DNA from: Candidatus Shapirobacteria bacterium UBA1435
Lineage (GTDB): Bacteria; Patescibacteriota; Microgenomatia; UBA12405
Assembly: GCA_002329385.1 (NCBI GenBank)
Contig: DCTR01000012.1
Location: 1 to 6,552, forward strand
Direction: 5' to 3'
DNA length: 6,552 bases
Shown here in pieces: positions 1 to 5,209 of this stretch. Every line of letters begins with the position of its first letter. Positions within the stretch are counted from its first letter, which is position 1. Both the position numbers and the translations under genes were made by a program. Under the pieces are notes generated by a model, which was not told where the DNA came from, searched no databases, and was given only the letters and a program-made list of their open reading frames with translations.

Positions 1-9
1 CTTTTCCCC

Positions 10-702
10 CTAAGCCGCCAGCCTTCTTCCTACCTCCCCAAAAACCATCTCGTGTATCTCTTCCGGCTCCAGCAACCTGCCCTCCCGGCAGCACTCCACC
101 TGCACCCACCATTGATGGTTTTCCGCCACCATCCGCCGGTACTCCCCGGCGGCCTCCATCTGATGGCCAAAATCCTTTTCCGCCTTGTCCATTAACTCCC
201 CTCCCGTATACTGCCTCCTTGCCTTCTTTAAAATGTTTTCCCTGCAAACCGGCGGATCGACCAGAAGCACCACTACCAAATCCGGCCTGGCAATCCCCAT
301 TTGCCCATAACCCGCCTCCCACAGCCACCTGCTAAACTCGCCCCTTCGCTCTTGTGGCATTTTGGCAATCTGATGAACGTTGGAAGTAAAAAATCTGTTC
401 GACACCACCCACTCGCCATTATCAAGCCACTCTCTTATCTGCTTACTGCCCTCTGCCTGGTCGAGCATATAAGGCAACGCCGTCAAATACGGGCTTACCT
501 GCATTGGGTCGCCAAAATCACCCCTAAGCATCCTCCCCACGTGCCCTCCCCAAAAACTGCTCTCATAATGCGGATAATCGTCCATTCGCACCGCCTTTCC
601 CAAGCTTCTCAATCTTGCTACCAATAAATCGGTCTGCACCGTTTTTCCGCAACCGTCAATCCCCTCCATCACCACCAATCTACCCTTTCCCTCCCCTCTC
701 AT
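10..702 (-). CDS. tmk: Thymidylate (dTMP) kinase
   Basis: Phosphorylates dTMP to dTDP with ATP in the cytoplasm, the step after ThyX. The 230-residue protein has a P-loop GIDGCGKT at residues 14-21 after a beta strand (RLVVMEG), a substrate-side YPHYES segment at 43-48, the strand RPDLVVVLLVDP at 139-150 and an Arg-rich lid with RRQYTGGE from 162. The usual DR(Y/H) motif reads SNRF at 101-104, so Asn replaces the Asp; from memory, related CPR-type kinases carry SNRY, so this looks like a lineage trait rather than decay. Length suits the family (about 200-230). The ATG at 702 overlaps the thyX stop in ATGA, which implies translational coupling. It is the last visible gene of the dut-like/thyX/tmk operon and ends in TAG, with only 9 bases left in the window. 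Confidence 0.93.
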   Translation of the reverse strand: MRGEGKGRLVVMEGIDGCGKTVQTDLLVARLRSLGKAVRMDDYPHYESSFWGGHVGRMLRGDFGDPMQVSPYLTALPYMLDQAEGSKQIREWLDNGEWVVSNRFFTSNVHQIAKMPQERRGEFSRWLWEAGYGQMGIARPDLVVVLLVDPPVCRENILKKARRQYTGGELMDKAEKDFGHQMEAAGEYRRMVAENHQWWVQVECCREGRLLEPEEIHEMVFGEVGRRLAA

Positions 703-1472
703 TCTTCCAAAAACGAATATTCCGCCGGTGTTTTTCCTTGTTTAAAGTGGTGTTTTTGTCTCACTCTAAGCTCCCCGCCGTCAACCGCCTGCCACAACCC
801 GCAACTCATTTTTCCCTCCCAGCATATACCCTCCGTCAAACAGGTGGGGCCGACATTTTCAAATATTTTCGGTGCCCTCGATTTAAGCAAATGGGCTATC
901 CCCATCGACATTCCCCGAATTTCCCATTGTGCCCTCCGGCACAATCTTTTCTGCAAAAACTCTCCCCACGCTCTGGAATTCATCGTCACTACTATTTTTG
1001 TTTCCGTAGCATTGGGCAACACATATCTGGCGTCCTCCGGTTCCACCCCCCTAACCAGTAAATCCTTATATGCCGCTTCTGCCGCTTCCATCTGCCCCTT
1101 AAATACCTCCACCGCTTCCGCGCTCCTTCTGACTTTCGGCGGGGTTATATAAAGAAGCGGCTCCTTCGATAAATCCACATATCTTTGTGACTCCTGCGAA
1201 TAACTGGCAATCCGGTGTCTCACCAGCTGGTGCGAGGCCGCCCTCGATATTCCCTCCACCGCAAACACAAAAGCCGCATGCTCTGTTGTTGAGGTGTGGC
1301 CGCTGGCGCTCACCATCCTTATCAATTCCGCCCGCTTCTGCTCGCTTATTTTTTCCATCAGCTCCAGCGCCGGTCTGTTGCTATAACAGCGCCTTATCGC
1401 CACCGCCACCACCTGTTCCGGGCTGGCGGTCGAATCAACCAGATAAACCCCCAACTGTGCCTCTTTAGCCAT
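699..1472 (-). CDS. thyX: Flavin-dependent thymidylate synthase ThyX
   Basis: Methylates dUMP to dTMP using methylene-tetrahydrofolate, FAD and NADPH, releasing tetrahydrofolate rather than dihydrofolate. The 257-residue protein carries the diagnostic RHR-x7-S motif (RHR 85-87, Ser95), an upstream SGHTSTTEH segment (57-65), the nucleotide-binding stretch EDARYVLPN (146-154) and the AQWEIR block (181-186). After about residue 200 there is a Cys-containing tail (Cys211, Cys217, Cys224), seen in my recollection in several bacterial ThyX proteins; a metal-binding role is only a guess. The ATG at 1472 shares one base with the dut-like stop (TAATG), and the TGA overlaps the tmk ATG, so all three genes are probably translated from one mRNA. 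No separate promoter is visible. TGA as a stop here argues against the UGA-glycine code of some CPR groups. Confidence 0.96.
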   Translation of the reverse strand: MAKEAQLGVYLVDSTASPEQVVAVAIRRCYSNRPALELMEKISEQKRAELIRMVSASGHTSTTEHAAFVFAVEGISRAASHQLVRHRIASYSQESQRYVDLSKEPLLYITPPKVRRSAEAVEVFKGQMEAAEAAYKDLLVRGVEPEDARYVLPNATETKIVVTMNSRAWGEFLQKRLCRRAQWEIRGMSMGIAHLLKSRAPKIFENVGPTCLTEGICWEGKMSCGLWQAVDGGELRVRQKHHFKQGKTPAEYSFLEE

Positions 1473-2104
1473 TATTTTATTTTGTATTTAACCTTTAACT
1501 TTTTTATCTTCCCCGTTTTTATCATTTCGATTTCTTCCCTGCTTCTCTCCGGCAACACCCCCTCCGCCACATCCCTCCCGTGGTACCGGCTCTTTTCCAT
1601 CTCCGTCGTCCTATCAAGGGTATAAAACACAATTTGGCAAAATCTCTCCCCGGGGTATACCCGAATCACCTGCGACCTGGTATTGTTCCTCACTGGAATC
1701 ATCAAATTTCCCTCATATCCCGCATCAACGATTCCGGTCAAATCCAGCGACAACCCCCGCCGGTTTACCGACGATCTCGGATAAAGCACTCCCATTAAAT
1801 AATACGGCATTCTAATCCTTTCCATGGTCGCCACCACCACATATTCCTCCGGCAGTATTTCAAAATACTGCCCTTCCTCCAACACAATCTTTTCAAACCC
1901 GTTTTTTATCTCTCCAAACCTGTCCATATTTAACACCACCCTCCCTTCTTTCTTTAGCTCCCACCATCTTGGCACCATAAATGTCCAACCCAACCTCAAA
2001 TCAACCGAATGTCCCTGTAACTGAAAAACATCCAAAGCCGGCTCAAAACCCAAATCTTCTTTTTCCACCAGCCTGACTATGTTCTCCCTGGTCAAAACCG
2101 CCAT
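1472..2104 (-). CDS. dCTP deaminase/dUTPase-family protein, probable dUTP diphosphatase
   Basis: A trimeric-type Dcd/Dut fold that would supply dUMP to ThyX. With the ATG at 2104 it is 210 residues. Visible motifs: GHSVDLRLG (31-39), YPRSSVNRRG (108-117), VDAGYEG (126-132) and PGERFCQIVF (151-160). The last is close to dUTPase motif 4. Asp127 matches the conserved catalytic Asp of the superfamily. The Glu that Dcd uses for deamination (Glu138 in E. coli) aligns with Pro137, so I infer dUTP hydrolysis without deamination; automatic annotation would probably say dcd. The tail keeps a Dcd-like YHGRDV segment. The frame is open upstream to a TTG at 2152, but a near-consensus promoter ends 6 nt before ATG 2104, which decides the start. 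The stop overlaps thyX by one base. Family call is firm; activity is inference. Confidence 0.88.
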   Translation of the reverse strand: MAVLTRENIVRLVEKEDLGFEPALDVFQLQGHSVDLRLGWTFMVPRWWELKKEGRVVLNMDRFGEIKNGFEKIVLEEGQYFEILPEEYVVVATMERIRMPYYLMGVLYPRSSVNRRGLSLDLTGIVDAGYEGNLMIPVRNNTRSQVIRVYPGERFCQIVFYTLDRTTEMEKSRYHGRDVAEGVLPERSREEIEMIKTGKIKKLKVKYKIK

Positions 2105-2110
2105 CTTCCA

Positions 2111-2139
2111 TTTATACTCGCCACCTTCTCCCCTTTCAA
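2111..2139 (-). promoter_or_regulatory. Sigma70-like promoter of the dut-like/thyX/tmk operon
   Basis: On the - strand TTGAAA (2139-2134) is separated by 17 nt from TATAAA (2116-2111), which ends 6 nt before the ATG at 2104. Each hexamer matches the sigma70 consensus at 5 of 6 positions. Transcription would start at or next to the A of the ATG, giving a leaderless message. It lies downstream of the reductase gene, so the three-gene operon probably has its own transcription. Confidence 0.7.
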
Positions 2140-2168
2140 ATTCTGCCTCCAAGCCAAAAACTATTCAT

Positions 2169-2185
2169 TTGGCACTCCCTGCCAA
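2169..2185 (-). terminator. Possible weak terminator hairpin after the reductase gene
   Basis: A perfect 6-bp inverted repeat, TTGGCA and TGCCAA, with a 5-nt loop (GGGAG on the - strand), sits 19 nt past the stop of the RibD-C/DHFR-like gene and just ahead of the next promoter. Position suits a terminator, but the stem is short and the run of five T (2160-2156) comes about 8 nt after the stem rather than next to it. It may be weak, or chance. Confidence 0.3.
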
Positions 2186-2204
2186 CAAACACCATCCCCG
2201 CTTT

Positions 2205-2726
2205 TTACTCTTTGTCCGCCAGCCTGTATTTCACCACCACCGAATCGCTACCGAATTTTTCCGTACAAATCAGTCTGAATCTGGTCATTTCCGCCACCCC
2301 TTCGTTCATCCAGCTTATGCCTTTCCCCAAAATCACCGGCGACAGCAATGCCCATACTTCGCCCACCAACCCCTGTGACACAAACTCGCTATACGTCTCC
2401 CTGCCCCCGCCAATAATCACCGTCCTAAATCCCCGGTCAAAAAGTTCCACCAGAATTTCTTTGGCCCCCCGGCTGGTAAACTCCACCTTACCCTCGATCC
2501 CCTTGTATTTCTCCGGATGCCGGGTCATTACTTTTACCATCATCCCCTCCACGTAATGCCCAATCGACTCATAAGCCCTTCTCCCTATCACCACCGCTCT
2601 CGATTCTTTACACACCTTGCCAATCCACCCTTTTTCTTCCGTCCCCACCCAATCCAGGCCGTCCTTTTCTCCCCGCGCGATCTTGCCGTCTAAACTTATT
2701 ATTCCCGCCATGATTGTTTTCATCAT
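2205..2726 (-). CDS. RibD C-terminal/dihydrofolate reductase-like protein
   Basis: A stand-alone NADPH-dependent reductase of the RibD-C/DHFR-like superfamily, 173 residues. It begins with the family strand and SLDGKIA (11-17), then IGRRAYES (47-54), a glycine turn GGGRETY (106-112) where the nicotinamide cofactor is expected, and SPVILGKG (129-136). There is no deaminase domain, so it is not a full RibD. The substrate cannot be told from sequence: riboflavin-type pyrimidine, folate or something else. Next to ThyX a folate role is tempting, but ThyX regenerates tetrahydrofolate and does not itself create a need for DHFR. The gene starts with tandem ATG codons (2726 and 2723); MKTIMAG from the second is the more typical start. 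It ends with TAA. A 9-bp dyad and a promoter-like sequence lie immediately upstream. Confidence 0.85.
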   Translation of the reverse strand: MMKTIMAGIISLDGKIARGEKDGLDWVGTEEKGWIGKVCKESRAVVIGRRAYESIGHYVEGMMVKVMTRHPEKYKGIEGKVEFTSRGAKEILVELFDRGFRTVIIGGGRETYSEFVSQGLVGEVWALLSPVILGKGISWMNEGVAEMTRFRLICTEKFGSDSVVVKYRLADKE

Positions 2727-2727
2727 C

Positions 2728-2750
2728 TTTATTATTACACGAATAATAAA
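2728..2750. repeat. Perfect 9-bp inverted repeat in the divergent intergenic region
   Basis: TTTATTATT and AATAATAAA are perfect inverted copies around a 5-nt centre (ACACG). The repeat begins 2 nt upstream of the first ATG of the reductase gene and covers its proposed -10 element. It could be an operator for a dimeric regulator. It could also be AT-rich -10 sequence that happens to read on both strands, since the arms contain only A and T. Confidence 0.6.
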
Positions 2751-2758
2751 TTTCCCAA
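2731..2758 (-). promoter_or_regulatory. Probable promoter of the RibD-C/DHFR-like gene
   Basis: On the - strand TTGGGA (2758-2753) lies 16 nt before AATAAT (2736-2731), which ends 7 nt before the second ATG of the gene (2723). The match is moderate (4 of 6 and 5 of 6). It would again give a nearly leaderless message. Because the region is AT-rich, other -10 registers are possible. Confidence 0.4.
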
Positions 2759-2861
2759 GGCCAAAACCTTCCCTGTTTTAAAAAAACCCATATGTCTTTT
2801 ATACCGGCACGCCAACCCATTTGCCAATCCCCCGAAATCGCCTTTTTGAAACAATCGGCTG

Positions 2862-2890
2862 TTTACTCCCTTCTTTTGACTGTATATACT
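2862..2890 (+). promoter_or_regulatory. Probable promoter of the DedA-like gene
   Basis: TTTACT (2862-2867), a 17-nt spacer, then TATACT (2885-2890), which ends 6 nt before the ATG at 2897. The -10 element matches consensus at 5 of 6 positions, the -35 at 4 of 6. The layout equals that of the dut-like and slipin promoters and implies a leaderless message. Confidence 0.55.
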
Positions 2891-2896
2891 CACCAC

Positions 2897-3541
2897 ATGC
2901 AACACCTTCTCCAGCTTATTCTCGATATGATCAAAACCAATTACCTTCAGGCAATGATTTTAGGCGGAATAATCGAACAGATTTTTGTCCCAATTCCCTC
3001 ACCAATCATCACCATGGCCGGCGGCGCCATTATTATTTCTCCCCACCTGCCCCTCTTCCCCGCCCTTCTCCAAATCATCCAAAAAGTCTCTCTGCCTTAT
3101 TCTTTCGGCGCCACCATCGGCAGTAGTCTGGTTTTTTTAGCCGCTTATTTTGGCGGCAAGCCGATTATTGACCGTTTTGGCCGCTACGTTGGTCTCTCCT
3201 GGAAACTCATCGAAAAAATCCGCTCCGATTTCAAAAAAAGCATTGCCGACGAATTATTTATCCTCATCTCCTGCTCCATTCCAGTCATCCCTGTTTCCCT
3301 GGTCGCCGGTTTCTGCGGCGGTTTCAAAATCGCCCCCGCCAAATACTATCCCATGCTTTTTGCCGCCCTGCTTATTCGCTCCACCATTCTCGGACTGCTC
3401 GGCTTTCAAATGGGTGACGCTTTTCTCGGCTTGGCCAACGGCCTCAACCGCCTTGAATCCGTTCTTACTGTCGTCGGCGCCGGGCTTATCCTTGGCTTTC
3501 TCTATCTTAAGCGCCAATCCTGGCTCAAAAAAAACGAATAA
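2897..3541 (+). CDS. DedA/VTT-domain membrane protein
   Basis: A polytopic inner-membrane protein, 214 residues from the ATG at 2897. DedA/VTT proteins are linked to lipid scrambling and membrane homeostasis. Visible family features: Glu27 followed by VPIPSP (31-36) in the re-entrant region, GATIGSSLVFLAAYFGG (71-87), FGRYVGL (94-100), the IPV segment near 128-134, GFCGGF (138-143) and C-terminal hydrophobic helices ending in a basic tail. The R-x-I-P-x-x-R motif needed in E. coli YqjA-type members is not kept: the two arginine positions read Cys126 and Pro132. The frame also opens at ATG 2792, but the extra 35 residues are unlike the family and a promoter sits inside them, so I chose 2897. 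It converges on the next gene with a 6-bp gap. Confidence 0.85.
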   Translation: MQHLLQLILDMIKTNYLQAMILGGIIEQIFVPIPSPIITMAGGAIIISPHLPLFPALLQIIQKVSLPYSFGATIGSSLVFLAAYFGGKPIIDRFGRYVGLSWKLIEKIRSDFKKSIADELFILISCSIPVIPVSLVAGFCGGFKIAPAKYYPMLFAALLIRSTILGLLGFQMGDAFLGLANGLNRLESVLTVVGAGLILGFLYLKRQSWLKKNE

Positions 3542-3547
3542 ACCCCA

Positions 3548-3772
3548 CTATCCCTGTCGACGCTGTATTTCCGTCAAATTTATCTCTTCCGCTTTTTGTG
3601 GATGCCTGAATTTCCACAGATCAACCGCCGCCCAAACCACCCCCGCTCCGATCAGCTTTTGCAGCCAACTTCTGCCCGCCACCACCTCCGCCACTCCCCA
3701 CGCCCCCGCCGCCAGGTTAATCATGTCGGCCGCCAGATGTTTATTCTTTTCCGTTTTGCTTATTTCCAGCAT
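3548..3772 (-). CDS. Small hypothetical membrane protein
   Basis: I do not recognise this gene. From ATG 3772 it encodes 74 residues: a polar, Lys-rich start (MLEISKTEKNK), then two short hydrophobic stretches (about residues 16-32 and 35-52) split by GRSW, then a charged tail rich in Lys, Glu, Gln and Arg. This suggests a two-helix membrane hairpin. The frame is also open to ATG 3844 (98 residues), but those 24 extra residues are Arg/Gly-rich and overlap the preceding gene by 53 bp. A -10-like TAGAAT (3785-3780) ends 7 nt before ATG 3772, favouring the shorter form. It is third in a run of three small - strand genes and ends in TAG, 6 bp from the dedA-like stop. Existence is likely, function unknown. 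Confidence 0.55.
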   Translation of the reverse strand: MLEISKTEKNKHLAADMINLAAGAWGVAEVVAGRSWLQKLIGAGVVWAAVDLWKFRHPQKAEEINLTEIQRRQG

Positions 3773-3791
3773 CAACCAAATTCTACCACCG

Positions 3792-4022
3792 TCACCTTCC
3801 TTGCCTTCTCGCCCTCTCCATTGCCTGTTCTTCCGACATTTCATTTGTCACCACTGGTCCGTCATAATCACACCCCAATTGCTCCCTGGCCGTTTTCGCC
3901 TGTCTTTGCAACGCCAAATCGCCGCTTGCCTCCCAGCCCTCAATCAAATCCCTCACCGCCTTGACTTTTTCCAAACTGACTCCCGGCTTTTGGGCCTCTC
4001 CTCCCATAAACAATTCTAACAC
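3792..4022 (-). CDS. Small hypothetical cytoplasmic protein
   Basis: I do not recognise this gene. It encodes 76 residues from a GTG at 4022 that overlaps the previous stop by 7 bp, or 71 from the ATG at 4007 (MGGEAQKPG). Either is possible; the overlap favours coupling, while ATG is the commoner start. The product is charged and apparently helical (EKVKAVRDLIEGWEA, then LQRQAKTAREQLG), with a short CDYDGPVV segment and a basic end. No signal peptide or membrane segment is visible. The downstream small gene starts 20 bp after its TGA, so the three small genes probably form one transcription unit. The reading is supported by G-rich codon use like other - strand genes here. Confidence 0.55.
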   Translation of the reverse strand: MLELFMGGEAQKPGVSLEKVKAVRDLIEGWEASGDLALQRQAKTAREQLGCDYDGPVVTNEMSEEQAMERARRQGR

Positions 4023-4234
4023 GCCTGCTTTTTTGACCCCTCTCCCCTCCCGACCAGCATTTCCCGTCTGATGTCCTCAATCATCGCCTTATACACCTTA
4101 ATCTGCGTTTCCAGGTATTCATCGCCATACCTGCTTCCCCCCTTGCTCGCCGCCCAATCCACCATCATCTGCGCTAATTTTTTCTGATACTTTTCCCCCT
4201 CTGCCTCCAGCCGCTCTTTTTTGTTTTTCTCCAT
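4016..4234 (-). CDS. Small hypothetical, highly charged helical protein
   Basis: I do not recognise this gene. It encodes 72 residues from ATG 4234: a Lys/Glu-rich N-terminal helix (residues 1-32), a glycine-rich break (SKGGSRYGDEY), a second amphipathic helix (YLETQIKVYKAMIEDIRREM) and a basic tail ending in Cys. A helical hairpin or a small coiled-coil partner protein is plausible. No membrane segment is visible. It heads the run of three small genes and its TAG stop overlaps the next GTG. A -10-like TAAAAT (4247-4242) ends 7 nt before the ATG, without a clear -35 element. Confidence 0.6.
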   Translation of the reverse strand: MEKNKKERLEAEGEKYQKKLAQMMVDWAASKGGSRYGDEYLETQIKVYKAMIEDIRREMLVGRGEGSKKQAC

Positions 4235-4241
4235 GATTAGT

Positions 4242-4247
4242 ATTTTA
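4242..4247 (-). promoter_or_regulatory. -10-like element ahead of the small-gene cluster
   Basis: TAAAAT on the - strand, 5 of 6 to consensus, 7 nt before ATG 4234. I found no -35 hexamer at 16-18 nt, so this rests on position and on similarity to the other promoters in the window. Confidence 0.3.
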
Positions 4248-4358
4248 TTACATCGACGCCGAATCGACCTTCATCTTCTTGTCCCCAAACCCCACGCCCA
4301 ACAAAATAATCTAAGGCTAAATAATGCTCTCCCAAAATCAAAAATTTAAAACTTATAC

Positions 4359-4430
4359 TTAAAAATTGAGAATTAAAACTTGTCCCAAGTCTGTCGAGAA
4401 ATTAAAAATTGAAAATTAAAAATTAACTTG
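4359..4430. repeat. AT-rich imperfect direct repeat in intergenic region
   Basis: Two copies of TTAAAAATTGARAATTAAAA (4359-4378 and 4402-4421) differ at one position, and each is followed, directly or after ATTA, by ACTTG. The repeat offset is 43 bp. A small hairpin, ACTTG-TCC-CAAGT (4378-4390), lies between them. The surrounding 4235-4462 region has no convincing gene; 4341-4427 is nearly all A and T. The second copy runs into the -35 element of the slipin promoter, so it may act as upstream promoter DNA or a protein-binding site, or be a dispersed intergenic repeat. Confidence 0.55.
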
Positions 4431-4456
4431 CTATCCCCCCTTATTCTTCCTATAAT
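4428..4456 (+). promoter_or_regulatory. Sigma70-like promoter of the slipin gene
   Basis: TTGCTA (4428-4433), a 17-nt spacer and a perfect TATAAT (4451-4456) that ends 6 nt before the ATG at 4463. An A/T-rich tract directly upstream resembles an UP element. The message would start at or beside the start codon; no Shine-Dalgarno sequence is present. Confidence 0.7.
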
Positions 4457-4462
4457 TGAATC

Positions 4463-5209
4463 ATGGTTTACTTCACCCTGATTCTCCTCTCTTTCGCCGC
4501 TTATCTTGTCCTCAAATCGGTTATCGTCATCGATCAATACGAACGTGGAATTGTCCTTACTTTAGGCACCTATTCCTACACTCTCCAACCCGGTCTAAAA
4601 CTGGTCATCCCCATTGTCCAACGGGTCATCAAAGTTGATATCCGTATCAACACCGTCGACATTCCCCAGCAAGAAGTCATCACCAAAGATAACGTCCCCG
4701 TCGGCATCAACGCCGTTGTTTACTTTCAGGTAGTCAAACCCGAAGACGCCATCCTTAAGGTCAAAGACTTTTCCTACGCCATCACCCAATATGCCCAAAC
4801 CGCCCTCCGTGATGTTATCGGCGGCGTCGAGCTCGACTCCCTCTTAACCGAACGTCAACAACTCTCCGAACAGATCAAAACCATCGTCGATCAGGAAACT
4901 GTTGATTGGGGCGTCGACGTTACTGCCATCAAAATTCAGGATATCGAAGTCCCTGCCGACATGAAACGGGTCATGGCCAAACAGGCCGAGGCCGAACGTG
5001 AACGCCGCGCCACCATCATCCGGGCCAACGGCGAACTCACCGCCTCCGAAAACCTCAACAAAGCCATGAAACAGATGGTCGAAAGCGGCGCCATTTCTTT
5101 ACGCACCCTCCAAACCATCGAAGCCACCATGGCCAATCCCTCCAACACCGTTGTCTTTGCTCTCCCTATCGAAATTCTCGAAGGTTTCAAAAAACTGGCC
5201 AAACTCTAA
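4463..5209 (+). CDS. Slipin (stomatin/prohibitin-like SPFH/Band 7 membrane protein)
   Basis: A membrane-anchored SPFH protein of the stomatin/slipin branch, 248 residues, expected to form oligomeric membrane microdomain scaffolds. It has one N-terminal membrane anchor (about residues 2-22), then RGIVLTLGTY (28-37) and PGLKLVIPI (43-51) at the start of the Band 7 domain. The stomatin signature LRDVIGGVELDSLLTER (115-131) and the coiled AEAERERRATIIRANGE (175-191) follow, and the C-terminus has the slipin-type VVFALPIEIL (230-239). Length and motifs are complete. Many slipins sit next to an NfeD gene; none is visible here. The ATG at 4463 is fixed by a consensus promoter 6 nt upstream. The TAA overlaps the end of the convergent gene by 4 bp, so no separate terminator fits between them. 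Confidence 0.93.
   Translation: MVYFTLILLSFAAYLVLKSVIVIDQYERGIVLTLGTYSYTLQPGLKLVIPIVQRVIKVDIRINTVDIPQQEVITKDNVPVGINAVVYFQVVKPEDAILKVKDFSYAITQYAQTALRDVIGGVELDSLLTERQQLSEQIKTIVDQETVDWGVDVTAIKIQDIEVPADMKRVMAKQAEAERERRATIIRANGELTASENLNKAMKQMVESGAISLRTLQTIEATMANPSNTVVFALPIEILEGFKKLAKL

Noticed and set aside
2105..2152. TTG 2152 start for the dut-like gene
   Set aside because: The extra 16 residues are unlike the family and would include the promoter TTGAAA/TATAAA; ATG 2104 fits both.
2136..2195. A 19-codon leader-like frame ahead of the dut-like gene (- strand)
   Set aside because: It lies mostly upstream of the proposed transcription start, so it would not be on the operon message; composition gives no support.
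2608..2820. 70-residue open frame on the - strand
   Set aside because: It overlaps the start of the reductase gene out of frame and covers the promoter region; the Asn/Gly/Lys-rich translation shows no protein-like pattern.
2792..2896. Longer N-terminus for the dedA-like gene from ATG 2792
   Set aside because: The 35 extra residues do not look like the family, there is no ribosome binding site, and the best promoter lies inside this stretch.
3150..4019. 289-residue open frame on the + strand
   Set aside because: It overlaps the dedA-like gene in another frame and the small - strand genes, and its Pro/Ser/Leu-rich translation is what the C-rich strand would give by chance.
4235..4462. tRNA, small RNA or riboswitch in the AT-rich intergenic region
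   Set aside because: I found no cloverleaf, TTCGA-type T-loop with matching stems or large structured element; only the small ACTTG/CAAGT hairpin and AT repeats.
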